From the NCBI RefSeq assembly GCF_017377655.1, contig NZ_JAFREL010000015.1:1-41342 (forward strand): DNA of 41,342 nucleotides, in the 5' to 3' direction. Source of the stretch: Candidatus Enterococcus ferrettii. Lineage in GTDB: Bacteria > Bacillota > Bacilli > Lactobacillales > Enterococcaceae. Made by a program: the position numbers and the translations under genes. The notes under the pieces are model-generated. The model worked only from the letters and a program-made list of their open reading frames with translations, did not search any database and was not told the origin of the DNA. Positions 23,809 through 32,233 of this stretch are shown in pieces. Numbering within the stretch: position 1 is the first letter of the stretch; each line of letters opens with the position of its first letter.

Positions 23809-26301
23809 ATGAAAAGAATGGATCTTGTGCATCAGCAATTAGCTGAAGCTTCACGCAAGCAGTTGGCACTATTTGGGATAGAAATCAAAGGGAGTACCTC
23901 AACTGAGATTGCGGATGCATTAGGTTTGGATCGTGCGAATGTCAGTAAAGATCTAAACCGCTTGGTAACTGAACAAAAGGCATTTAAAATAAATAAAAGA
24001 CCGGTATTATTTATTGATAAGCAAACAATAGAGGAGAATTATCATTTTACCATTAATGAGCATTCATTTTCATCTTTAGATCAGCTGCAAAAACTTTTAA
24101 TGAAGGAAAAGCGGACACAAGACGCGGGTTTTTTCGACTTAGTTGGTGAAACTGGTTCATTAAGAGAAGCGGTAAAGAAAGCGCAAGCTGCAATCTTATA
24201 TCCGGTAAACGGATTAACTACCTTGATTACTGGGGAAACAGGCGTTGGAAAATCTCTGTTTGCTGAAAAAATGTTTTCCTATGCGATAAATGAGGGGAAG
24301 ATTCCTGAGAAGGCCCCCTTTATAACCTTTAATTGCGCTGACTTTGCCGATAATCAACAATTGCTATTATCTCATCTTTTTGGTCACAAAAAAGGATCCT
24401 TTACAGGAGCAACAGAAGACAGCAAAGGTCTAGTTGAAGCAGCAAATAATGGGTTTCTATTTCTTGACGAAGTGCACCGATTAAGTGCCAAGGGACAGGA
24501 AATGCTGTTCTATTTAATGGACAAAGGGATTTATAGAAAATTGGGTGATGTTGAGAATGATTATATAACGAATGTCCGTCTGATTATGGCTACTACTGAA
24601 CAACCCTCTGAGCTGATGCTCAATACTTTCTTGAGACGTATACCTGTTCATATTCATTTACCTCCGTTGTATCAAAGAAGCTGGGAAGAAAAGATGGCCT
24701 TCATTAGTCGTTTTGCCGGTGAGGAGAGTCGCAGAATAACTCGTGATATCCGTATTAATCAGGAAGTTCTAAGTCTGTTGTTAAATTATCAATTTGAGGG
24801 AAACATAGGGCAATTAAAAAGTGATTTTCAGTTTTCCTGTGCCAATGCATTCGTCGATACAATAAAAAATAGATCCAGTGAAGTTTCCATTGAAATCCGT
24901 CACCTGCCCGTAAACATAGCTCAACATTTGGATGGTATTGAGAACCAACGAAGCCATGCTCATAACTTGCCTGAGAGTTTACTATTTAAAAAAGAGAAAA
25001 ATACACAGCCATTTGCTTTTGAGAAAAATGAGCAAGAAGTCTATCAACGAATTAAGGAGAATTTCTTGTTAATGGATAAAGCAAACAGCTCTGCTGTTTA
25101 TGAAGATCAAGCACAAGCAGTTATCTCTGAATATACAGGAAAAATGATGGAAAAAGTAAATCAAGAGAAGATTAATAAAGATACAATTGTAAAAAATATG
25201 TTTATCGACAGCGACATCTTGGAAGTAGTAAAGCACGCATTAGTTAGTTTTGTAGATAGAGCGAGTTTAGACCTTTATTGTAAAATACTTGCTTATCATC
25301 TGACGATTGTTTGGAAAAATACTTCTACCACCCTTGAGGAGGAAGATATAGAAGCCTTGTTGAATGAGCCAGGAGAAATTTCTATGGCGACTAAGCAGAT
25401 CGTTTCTCAAACGAAAAATCGTTTAGGCCTTTCATTAACTGAGTTGGATATCAAAATTGTCGATCGATTGTTGAATCAGCTGGTTCAATACACTGATCGC
25501 CCGCATATCTCTCTATTAGTGGTTATGCATGGGGAGAAGACTGCGTCAAGCATTGCAGACACAGTGAATTCACTGTTAAGTATTACTAGTGTAAAGGCGA
25601 TTGACATGAGCTTAGAAGAAAAGGTTCAAGAGGTATATGAAAGAACAAAGGCTAAAGTTCGTGAGTTGGACAATGGGCTTGGCGTGTTAATCATGGCTGA
25701 TATGGGTTCAATTAAATCCTTTGAACGAAAGCTGAAGGATGATCTAGGCATCCAGGTTAATGTAATAGATATGGCTAGTACACCGCTCATTCTGGAAGCA
25801 GCTAAATTATCTTTAAGCCGTAAGCTGTCATTAGAAGAGTTAGTACAGTCGTTACTTTCGATTATGTCACGTCATTGGCAATCTACACAGGAGAGCTTTG
25901 AGCCTACTGATGATTTCCGTTACTTTGAAATAATGATGATTCAGCGTATGAGGAAAATACTAGTCTTTCTTGACAGCAAAAAAGTATTCCTGCTTTTCAA
26001 ATCTGTATTGAAAACAATCGCTGAGGATCTAAAAATTGAGATCACTGATGAATTTCTTTTGAAGTTTATTTTCCATAATGGCTGTATGATTGAAAAAGTT
26101 CTGGTTGATCCGACAGTGCAGGAGGAACCTGCTGCTAATTATCAGTCCGCTTCTCAATTAATTGATCTGCTGGAAAAGCACTACTCAGTTGTAAATGAAT
26201 TTTTTGGAATTGAGGTTCCGAAAAAAGAATTAATGAATGTTGCCGATATCTTTATTTATGAATTTCCAGAACAGCTATTTTTATATGACCCAGTAAGTTA
26301 A
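23809..26301 (+). CDS. LevR/ManR-type sigma-54-dependent PTS regulator
   Basis: 830 residues. An N-terminal winged HTH (about 15-65, GLDRANVSKDLNRLV) is followed by an AAA+ sigma-54 activation domain (about 105-340) with Walker A GETGVGKS (142-149), the sigma-54 contact loop GSFTGA and Walker B FLDEVH. Next come PRD1 (about 430-540, H476), a mannose-type EIIA-like domain (about 560-690, H574 in VVMHGEKT) and a C-terminal PRD2 with H756 in IFHNGCMIE. In LevR-like proteins HPr phosphorylation activates and EIIB phosphorylation of PRD2 inhibits, so transcription follows substrate uptake. It directly precedes a -24/-12 promoter and the PTS genes. ATG 23809 has GGTGGTG 6 bases upstream; GTG codons at 23797/23800 fall inside that site. 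Confidence 0.92.
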   Translation: MKRMDLVHQQLAEASRKQLALFGIEIKGSTSTEIADALGLDRANVSKDLNRLVTEQKAFKINKRPVLFIDKQTIEENYHFTINEHSFSSLDQLQKLLMKEKRTQDAGFFDLVGETGSLREAVKKAQAAILYPVNGLTTLITGETGVGKSLFAEKMFSYAINEGKIPEKAPFITFNCADFADNQQLLLSHLFGHKKGSFTGATEDSKGLVEAANNGFLFLDEVHRLSAKGQEMLFYLMDKGIYRKLGDVENDYITNVRLIMATTEQPSELMLNTFLRRIPVHIHLPPLYQRSWEEKMAFISRFAGEESRRITRDIRINQEVLSLLLNYQFEGNIGQLKSDFQFSCANAFVDTIKNRSSEVSIEIRHLPVNIAQHLDGIENQRSHAHNLPESLLFKKEKNTQPFAFEKNEQEVYQRIKENFLLMDKANSSAVYEDQAQAVISEYTGKMMEKVNQEKINKDTIVKNMFIDSDILEVVKHALVSFVDRASLDLYCKILAYHLTIVWKNTSTTLEEEDIEALLNEPGEISMATKQIVSQTKNRLGLSLTELDIKIVDRLLNQLVQYTDRPHISLLVVMHGEKTASSIADTVNSLLSITSVKAIDMSLEEKVQEVYERTKAKVRELDNGLGVLIMADMGSIKSFERKLKDDLGIQVNVIDMASTPLILEAAKLSLSRKLSLEELVQSLLSIMSRHWQSTQESFEPTDDFRYFEIMMIQRMRKILVFLDSKKVFLLFKSVLKTIAEDLKIEITDEFLLKFIFHNGCMIEKVLVDPTVQEEPAANYQSASQLIDLLEKHYSVVNEFFGIEVPKKELMNVADIFIYEFPEQLFLYDPVS

Positions 26302-26322
26302 TCAGGCAGTCCAGAAGCACTA

Positions 26323-26384
26323 AATCTAACCCACAATCTAACCCACTAAATTTCCAGTTCGCAATTTGGAAGTTTAGTGGGTTA
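26323..26384 (+). promoter_or_regulatory. Candidate enhancer for the LevR-type activator
   Basis: TAACCCAC occurs at 26327-26334 and 26339-26346, within a perfect 12-bp tandem duplication 26323-26334/26335-26346, and in inverted orientation at 26377-26384. The second and third copies form a long stem (26340-26356 with 26367-26383) with one mismatch. The block lies 40-100 bases upstream of the -24 element, a usual place for a sigma-54 activator site. A hairpin terminator for the regulator gene is an alternative, but no T-tract follows. Confidence 0.55.
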
Positions 26385-26425
26385 TTTGTGTAGTTCAAAA
26401 CCTCTAGTGACAAGGAGGAGAGAAG

Positions 26426-26442
26426 TTGGCACACAACTTGCA
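26426..26442 (+). promoter_or_regulatory. Sigma-54 (-24/-12) promoter of the PTS operon
   Basis: TTGGCAC (26426-26432), five bases, TTGCA (26438-26442): an essentially perfect TGGCAC-N5-TTGC consensus with the invariant GG and GC correctly spaced. It lies 29 bases before the first EII gene and downstream of a sigma-54 activator gene. Confidence 0.92.
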
Positions 26443-26470
26443 TTTAATAAAGTGAAAAGGAGGGGATGAC

Positions 26471-26860
26471 ATGATAGGAATTCTCTTGGTAACACATGGA
26501 GAATTTGGAGAAGAAATCAAGCGAAGTGCTGAGCTGATTATTGGGCCCATTTCTAATTGCTTGGCCATTTCTTTGAACAGAGACGACAGTATATCAAATT
26601 TAAAAGATCAAGTAGAGCAGTCATTGGAAAGCTTAAATCAAGGAGAAGGAGTCATTGTACTAGTCGATCTAGTTGGTGGTTCGCCGTTTAACGTCTGCTC
26701 TGTAACCTTAAAGCAGCGTCGGGATTTCAAATTACTATCAGGCTTAAACTTATCGATGATAGTGGAATGTGCAATGATGCGAGAATCTCTAGGATTGGAT
26801 GAATTAACCCAGCAGTGCAAGCAAACAGGAATCAATAGTGTAATTGAAGTCAATCCATAG
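26471..26860 (+). CDS. PTS mannose-family EIIA component
   Basis: 129 residues, a complete mannose-class IIA domain. The phosphorylated histidine is H9 in LLVTHGEFGE, and LVDLVGGSPFNV (about residues 62-73) is the conserved central block. It accepts phosphate from HPr and passes it to a cognate IIB. First gene of the sigma-54 operon, with AGGAGG before the ATG. A second IIA domain exists in the fusion protein two genes downstream, so the operon encodes two. Confidence 0.93.
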   Translation: MIGILLVTHGEFGEEIKRSAELIIGPISNCLAISLNRDDSISNLKDQVEQSLESLNQGEGVIVLVDLVGGSPFNVCSVTLKQRRDFKLLSGLNLSMIVECAMMRESLGLDELTQQCKQTGINSVIEVNP

Positions 26861-26875
26861 GAAAGAGTGGGCTAA

Positions 26876-27346
26876 ATGCTATTTATTCGTTGTGATGATC
26901 GTCTTGTTCACGGTCAAGTCCTATTTAAATGGACTAATGAAAAGAACATCAAAAAAATTGTTGTAGTAGATACGAACACGGCTACTGATCTGATCGAAAA
27001 ACAAATGATCCTTATGTCAAAACCTAAAAATTGTGACATTGAGATTTTACGCAGCACGGAAATGGATTGTATCAATCATGATAGGCAAGAAGCACAGATG
27101 ATTCTCTTCAAAGATGTTCAAACAGCTTGTTCATTTGTAGCTAATCGCAAAATTGATAGGATGAATATTGGAAGAATGGCTTCGGGGATTGGAAAAATCA
27201 AAGTATTCAATAATTTATTTCTAACTCAAAACGAGATATCAGAACTTCATCAGCTAATTAATGAAGAAGTTTTTGTTTATTATCAAATGGTACCGGATGA
27301 AAATGCCATCGATCTAAAAAAAATAATTGAGGAGCTTCGATCATGA
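26876..27346 (+). CDS. PTS mannose-family EIIB component
   Basis: 156 residues, a complete mannose-class IIB domain with H12 in IRCDDRLVHGQV as phosphorylation site and NIGRMASGIGK (about residues 98-108) as the conserved loop. It transfers phosphate to the sugar carried by the IIC/IID channel, and in LevR systems also to PRD2 of the regulator. It starts 15 bases after EIIA and overlaps the fusion gene by four bases (ATGA). Confidence 0.93.
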   Translation: MLFIRCDDRLVHGQVLFKWTNEKNIKKIVVVDTNTATDLIEKQMILMSKPKNCDIEILRSTEMDCINHDRQEAQMILFKDVQTACSFVANRKIDRMNIGRMASGIGKIKVFNNLFLTQNEISELHQLINEEVFVYYQMVPDENAIDLKKIIEELRS

Positions 27347-28188
27347 AAACAATTGTATTGCTGACACATGGAACCTGGGGGAGCAGTCTGATTGAGGATG
27401 TCAAAAATTATTTTGGAACGAAGGACGAATTGCTGCATTACACCCTGGCTGCCGACATGAATCATGAACAGCTCATGGAGCAAATGAAAGAAGAGCTTGC
27501 TGATAAAAGAGAGTTGATTCTTATAAGTGACTTGCATGGCAGTACTACTTACAAAATCTCCATTCGCTTAGGTCTGGAATTAGGTGGAAAAGTATACACG
27601 GATTTATCCCTGCGGTTATTACTTGATTTAATGAGTGATTGCAGTGAAGAGCATGAAAACATCATCGAAACATATAATCAATTTAAATTGGAGGAAGCAA
27701 CTATGGAAGAAATTAAGTTCGTCCGTGTAGATCATCGTTTGATTCACGGTCAGGTTATTACAAAATGGATGAAATTGGTTCACGCGAACAAAATTGTGAT
27801 TGTCGATGACACGCTGGGAAAAGACCCTTTTATGGCAGATGTATATGCCATGGCTGCTCCAGAAGGTGTAAAAGTCGAAATTATTGATACACAAGAGATT
27901 GTTAACCGGCTAACTGAAGGTGTCTATGCAGAAGATCAGCTTTTCTTATTATTCAAAAATATTTCTTCAGTAAAAAATGCTGTCAATAACGGATTAAAGT
28001 TGAAGCAGCTTCAATTGGGTGGTGTTCCCTATGAACAAGGACGGACAAAAGTTATCTCAGCTGTATCACTATTAAAGGAAGAGGTAGATTTCTTAGAAGA
28101 AATGACAAATAGCGGAACAGAGATTGTAGCACAAATTGTACCAGAGGAATCGGCAATTGGATTTGATGAAATTAAGAATAAATTTTAA
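27343..28188 (+). CDS. PTS mannose-family EIIAB fusion protein
   Basis: 281 residues: a IIA domain (1-115, H9 in LLTHGTWG) joined by a short linker to a second full IIB domain (121-281, H135 in VDHRLIHGQV, LQLGGVPYEQGRTK at about 225). Having free IIA and IIB plus a fused IIAB in one operon is unusual. The linker contains GGAGG (27690-27694) 8 bases before an in-frame ATG (codon 121, 27703), exactly where the IIB domain begins, so free IIB could also be made from this gene. The fused frame may come from loss of a stop between once separate genes. Confidence 0.9.
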   Translation: MKTIVLLTHGTWGSSLIEDVKNYFGTKDELLHYTLAADMNHEQLMEQMKEELADKRELILISDLHGSTTYKISIRLGLELGGKVYTDLSLRLLLDLMSDCSEEHENIIETYNQFKLEEATMEEIKFVRVDHRLIHGQVITKWMKLVHANKIVIVDDTLGKDPFMADVYAMAAPEGVKVEIIDTQEIVNRLTEGVYAEDQLFLLFKNISSVKNAVNNGLKLKQLQLGGVPYEQGRTKVISAVSLLKEEVDFLEEMTNSGTEIVAQIVPEESAIGFDEIKNKF

Positions 28189-28200
28189 GGGGAGATTTCT

Positions 28201-28953
28201 ATGCAATCTACAGTAATGTTAGCTCTTTTCACTGCTTTATGGTATTGGATAGCAGCCAGTATAGCTGGTTACACACTTTATCCAATCCTTAAATCACCAA
28301 CGTTTATTGGCTTTGCACTAGGACTTTTTTGGGGAGATGTTACTACAGGATTAATAACTGGAGCTGGAATTGAAGTAATCTACTTGGGAATGGTGGCAGC
28401 AGGTGGAAACATTCCGTCAGATAAATCATTAGCTGCTCTAATTGCTATTCCGATCGTACTTCAAACGGGTGTTTCTACCGAAGTTGCCGTAAGTATTGCA
28501 GTACCGATGGGGATCATAGGTGTTTTCATCAACAATATTCGGCGTACTGGAAATGCTTTTCTGGTTCACAAAGCCGATGATTATGCAGAAGCTGGCAATA
28601 TCAAGGGTGTTTGGCGATGTGCAACCACCTACTCACTTATTTTTGGTTTCTTCTTAAGATTTCCGATTATTTTTTTAGTGAATTACTATGGATCAGATTT
28701 AGTAGATAAAATCCTAAAAGTTATCCCAGAATGGGTGATGAATGGGTTAACAGTAATGGGTGGTGTGCTGCCGGCGTTAGGATTTGCGACAACGATCTTC
28801 ATGATTGGTAAAAAGCAATACATTCCATTATTTATTGCAGGTTTCTTCTTGGTTAAGTATTTTGAACTTCCTATTATGGGAGCGGCAATATTTGGAACCT
28901 GTTTAGCATTAATGATGACTATCGGTAGTAATGTTGGAACGGAGGGTGCATAA
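28201..28953 (+). CDS. PTS mannose-family EIIC component
   Basis: 250 residues, strongly hydrophobic, with several membrane segments and the conserved EIIC-Man region GLFWGDVTTGLITGAGIEVI (about residues 41-60), including the glutamate of the substrate-site loop. With IID it forms the sugar channel. It starts 12 bases after the EIIAB stop with AAGGGGAG as ribosome site; its stop is one base before the EIID start. Confidence 0.93.
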   Translation: MQSTVMLALFTALWYWIAASIAGYTLYPILKSPTFIGFALGLFWGDVTTGLITGAGIEVIYLGMVAAGGNIPSDKSLAALIAIPIVLQTGVSTEVAVSIAVPMGIIGVFINNIRRTGNAFLVHKADDYAEAGNIKGVWRCATTYSLIFGFFLRFPIIFLVNYYGSDLVDKILKVIPEWVMNGLTVMGGVLPALGFATTIFMIGKKQYIPLFIAGFFLVKYFELPIMGAAIFGTCLALMMTIGSNVGTEGA

Positions 28954-28954
28954 A

Positions 28955-29779
28955 ATGGAAAACACAGAAGAAAGAAAGGGCCTGCTAACAAAGAAGGATG
29001 TAACTAAAACCTATTTAAGATGGTGGTGGACAGCAGAACTGTCCAATAGTTTCGAGCGAATGCAGGCTTTAGCTGTAGGAGCCTCTTTTGCCCCCGTCTT
29101 GAAAAAACTTTATCCAGAAGAAGAGGACTTAAAAGCAGCACTGAAAAGGCATCTTGGATTTTTTAATACTCAAGCTATTTGGGGAGGATTAATCCACGGA
29201 AGCGTGTTAGCAATGGAAGAGCAAAAAGCACAAGGAGAACCCATTCCTGATGAAGTAATTACTGATTTCAAAACGGGATTAATGGGTCCAATGGCAGGTA
29301 TCGGCGACGCAATTGATGCAGGAACATTTTTAGCAATTTTTTCAGCACTAGGAGCTTCCTTTGCAGCAGAAGGGAACGTTATTGGCGCATTCTTTATTGT
29401 TATCTGGTGCATTATTAATTTCTTTGAAGGCTACTTTTTCTTTCATTATGGCTACAAACTTGGAAGAGGGTCAATTGTCAAAGTTTTGCAAGGTGGTCTA
29501 GTTAACAGCATTATCAAAGGTGGCAGCATCTTAGGAATGTTTATGATGGGAGCACTATCAGCCGCGATGGTCTCACTTTCCACAACTGTTTCGTTAAATA
29601 TTTCTGGTAAGGAGATTAGCCTGCAGGAAACATTAGATAAGATTGCTCCAGGACTGTTGCCATTAATACTTGTATTCTTTGTTTACTGGGGGATGACCGC
29701 AAAAAAATGGAATGCTTCAAAACTTTTGTGGATTTTGATTATCTTCAGTCTGGTAGGATCACTTATTCGTCTATTTTAG
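28955..29779 (+). CDS. PTS mannose-family EIID component
   Basis: 274 residues. The soluble N-terminal helical part (RMQALAVGASFAPVLKKLY, about 36-54) and GLMGPMAGIGDAIDAGT (about 108-124) are signature EIID-Man blocks; hydrophobic segments follow to the C-terminus. ATG 28955 is preferred to an in-frame start at 28931, because GGAGGG sits 8 bases before it and the upstream codons overlap EIIC. The next gene follows after 16 bases. Confidence 0.93.
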   Translation: MENTEERKGLLTKKDVTKTYLRWWWTAELSNSFERMQALAVGASFAPVLKKLYPEEEDLKAALKRHLGFFNTQAIWGGLIHGSVLAMEEQKAQGEPIPDEVITDFKTGLMGPMAGIGDAIDAGTFLAIFSALGASFAAEGNVIGAFFIVIWCIINFFEGYFFFHYGYKLGRGSIVKVLQGGLVNSIIKGGSILGMFMMGALSAAMVSLSTTVSLNISGKEISLQETLDKIAPGLLPLILVFFVYWGMTAKKWNASKLLWILIIFSLVGSLIRLF

Positions 29780-29795
29780 AAGGAGGAGTCAAACA

Positions 29796-31082
29796 GTGAC
29801 GTTGTTACAGGAAACGATTGATCTTTTGAAAAAATTGGTTTCTTATCAATCTTATCCCACTAGTAATACTGCTGATCAAGGGGACATATTGGATTTTACT
29901 TTGGCGTACTGCTCTGAACTTGGCTTCATTGTCAAAAAAGTAACCAACACACTAGGCTGGGTTCAACTGGGTATGGAAGGACCACTGGTTGCATTCCCTG
30001 TTCATCTCGATGTTGTTCCTCCAGGGAATGGCTGGAGTACTGATCCATTTACTTTAATTGAGCAGGATCAGACTCTTTACGGCAGAGGGGTATACGATAA
30101 CAAAGGACCAGCAGCCGCAATGATTGTACTTTTAAATGAACTTAGAAAAAAAATTAAAACAGGGGTACGTTTGAGAATTATTTTAGGTTCTCAAGAAGAA
30201 ACCGGAATGGCGTGTATCCAGCACTATACCTTGATGGAAGAAAAACCTGTTGCCGGGTTTGTCCCTGATGCCATGTTTCCGATTGTTTTAGGTGAAAAGG
30301 GACGGCTGCATCTCCTCCTAGAATCAAAGGAGGAGATTGACTGGTTGGATGAAATTACTGCCGGTGAGCAAGTAAACTCTGTACCCGATCGTGCCACTAT
30401 AAGAGTAAAAAATAAGCAAGAGTTAAACAGGATGAATCTAACTGGTGCAAGTAGACAAGAACATGAAACGGTTAGTTATCAAGGGGTCTCTGCACATGCT
30501 GCTAAACCAGAAGCAGGAAAAAATGCTTTTTTCCTACTGATAAACGCGATAAATCCTTCGGTTCGATCTGAAAAAATGAACAATTTACTACAATTTTCCG
30601 ACTTGAATGGTGAAGGCATTGGGCTGAGCTGCCCTGAAAGTCGTTTTGGAGATACCACTATTAATGCTGGCATAATCAATTTTAAGCAGAATAAGTGGCA
30701 TGTTGAGGTAGATATCCGTTTTAATAATAAACTGAGTCAAGACATAATTCTGCATAAGATTCATCAGTTTTTCTCTGATTGGACGGTGAAGGTTCTAAAT
30801 GCTAAGGATGTACATTTAGTGGAGAACAGACACTTAGCAGATCAATTAATTGGTTTATATCATCAGTATTATCCAACAGATAAAACAGAGCCTATCTATA
30901 TGGGCGGAAGCACATATGCCAGTTATTTTGACAATTTTACAGCTTTTGGTCCGAGGTTTCCTGATACCCGAACCTATGCCCATGGAAAAAATGAGCGCAT
31001 GAAACTGTCTGATTTAGAAAAACTACTACAGATTTACAAAGATGCGATTCAAATAGTCATAGAAGAGGCGAGAAAAACATGA
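29796..31082 (+). CDS. M20 family metallopeptidase (PepV/ArgE-like)
   Basis: 428 residues with the di-zinc site of family M20: H70 in PVHLDVVPPG, D101 in GVYDNKGPAAA, E134/E135 in GSQEETG, an Asp in FVPDA near 157 and a His in TYAHGKNE near 405. The lid/dimerisation domain lies between (VSYQGVSAHAAKPE). The length is a little below PepV dipeptidase (about 470). Family members cleave dipeptides or remove N-acyl groups from amino acids. GTG start with AGGAGG 9 bases upstream. Its place after EIID and the ATGA overlap with the PLP gene make it part of the operon, presumably releasing an amino acid from an imported conjugate. Which bond it cuts is not known. Confidence 0.88.
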   Translation: MTLLQETIDLLKKLVSYQSYPTSNTADQGDILDFTLAYCSELGFIVKKVTNTLGWVQLGMEGPLVAFPVHLDVVPPGNGWSTDPFTLIEQDQTLYGRGVYDNKGPAAAMIVLLNELRKKIKTGVRLRIILGSQEETGMACIQHYTLMEEKPVAGFVPDAMFPIVLGEKGRLHLLLESKEEIDWLDEITAGEQVNSVPDRATIRVKNKQELNRMNLTGASRQEHETVSYQGVSAHAAKPEAGKNAFFLLINAINPSVRSEKMNNLLQFSDLNGEGIGLSCPESRFGDTTINAGIINFKQNKWHVEVDIRFNNKLSQDIILHKIHQFFSDWTVKVLNAKDVHLVENRHLADQLIGLYHQYYPTDKTEPIYMGGSTYASYFDNFTAFGPRFPDTRTYAHGKNERMKLSDLEKLLQIYKDAIQIVIEEARKT

Positions 31083-32233
31083 ACTTTGATACTAAAGTAC
31101 TCCATAGCTACCCAGTGATTGATTCAGATACTGGAGCAGCATCGATTCCTAAATATCAATCATCAACCTTTCATCAAAAAAACTTTCCTGACAATCAGGA
31201 GTACACCTATACACGGTTTGGCAATCCTACAGTGGAGGCTGCCGAAAAAGCCGTAGCAGCCTTGGAAAATGCCAAATTCGGCATTGCTTTTTCCTCAGGT
31301 ATGGCGGCCATAACAGCTTCATTACTGGTTTTAAATTCAGGAGATCATCTAGTCTTAGGAAAAAATATTTATGGTGGCACCTTTCAGCTGCTGACAGAGC
31401 TGTTGAATAGATTTAATGTTACTTATACCTTTGTTGATGAACGACACCCTTCAGCTTGGGAGGAAGCCATACGTTCTAATACCAAGCTGTTCTACTTAGA
31501 AACTCCCTCCAATCCATTATTGACGGTTACAAATATTCAAGAGGTCTGTAAAATTGCTAAAACACATAAACTTTTAACTGTTTGTGACAACACCTTCATG
31601 ACACCATACTATCAGCAGCCGTTAACACTTGGAGCGGATATCGTTATTCACAGTGCCACTAAGTTTCTAGGTGGACATAGCGATATCGTTATGGGGTTTG
31701 CAGTAACAAATAACGAAGAGTTCAAAGAAAAGCTGCGCAAAAATCAAAAAATTATCGGTTCAATTCCCGGTATCGAGGAAGCGTGGCTCTTGCTAAGAGG
31801 GATAAAAACCTTGGCGGTAAGAATGAAACAAGCCAGCTGCAATGCACTAATTTTAGCCAACAGATTGCAAACATTAACCAAAGTAACGGCTGTTCACTAT
31901 CCAGGTTTGGAAAATCATCCAGATCATTTGCAGCATTTCAAGCAAGCGACTAATGGAGGAGCAGTCTTATCCTTTGAGCTGGATGCAAAAGAACAGGTTC
32001 ATCAACTATTTCAGCGGGTAAAAATTCCAATCGTAGCAGTAAGTCTAGGTGGTGTAGAAAGCATTTTATCCTATCCCTGGACAATGTCGCATGCCTGCAT
32101 GTCTGAATCCGATCGTTTAAAAGCCGGAGTAACACCAAAGCTAGTGAGACTGTCCTGCGGTATAGAAGATGTTGACGATTTGTGGGTAGACATTCAGCAA
32201 GCACTTGAAGGAGAAGAAAATGAAGAAAATTGA
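31079..32233 (+). CDS. PLP-dependent trans-sulfuration-type enzyme (C-S lyase or synthase)
   Basis: 384 residues, full-length Cys/Met metabolism PLP enzyme. The PLP lysine is K195 in IHSATKFLGGHSD; YTYTRFGNPT (about 43-52), FSSGMAAITA and YLETPSNPL are the conserved phosphate- and substrate-binding blocks. Family members include cystathionine gamma-synthase, cystathionine beta- and gamma-lyase and methionine gamma-lyase, and sequence alone does not decide among them. No metA, metB or cysE gene adjoins, so a catabolic C-S lyase fits the PTS context better than biosynthesis; this is inference. The start overlaps the M20 stop (ATGA). Confidence 0.9.
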   Translation: MNFDTKVLHSYPVIDSDTGAASIPKYQSSTFHQKNFPDNQEYTYTRFGNPTVEAAEKAVAALENAKFGIAFSSGMAAITASLLVLNSGDHLVLGKNIYGGTFQLLTELLNRFNVTYTFVDERHPSAWEEAIRSNTKLFYLETPSNPLLTVTNIQEVCKIAKTHKLLTVCDNTFMTPYYQQPLTLGADIVIHSATKFLGGHSDIVMGFAVTNNEEFKEKLRKNQKIIGSIPGIEEAWLLLRGIKTLAVRMKQASCNALILANRLQTLTKVTAVHYPGLENHPDHLQHFKQATNGGAVLSFELDAKEQVHQLFQRVKIPIVAVSLGGVESILSYPWTMSHACMSESDRLKAGVTPKLVRLSCGIEDVDDLWVDIQQALEGEENEEN

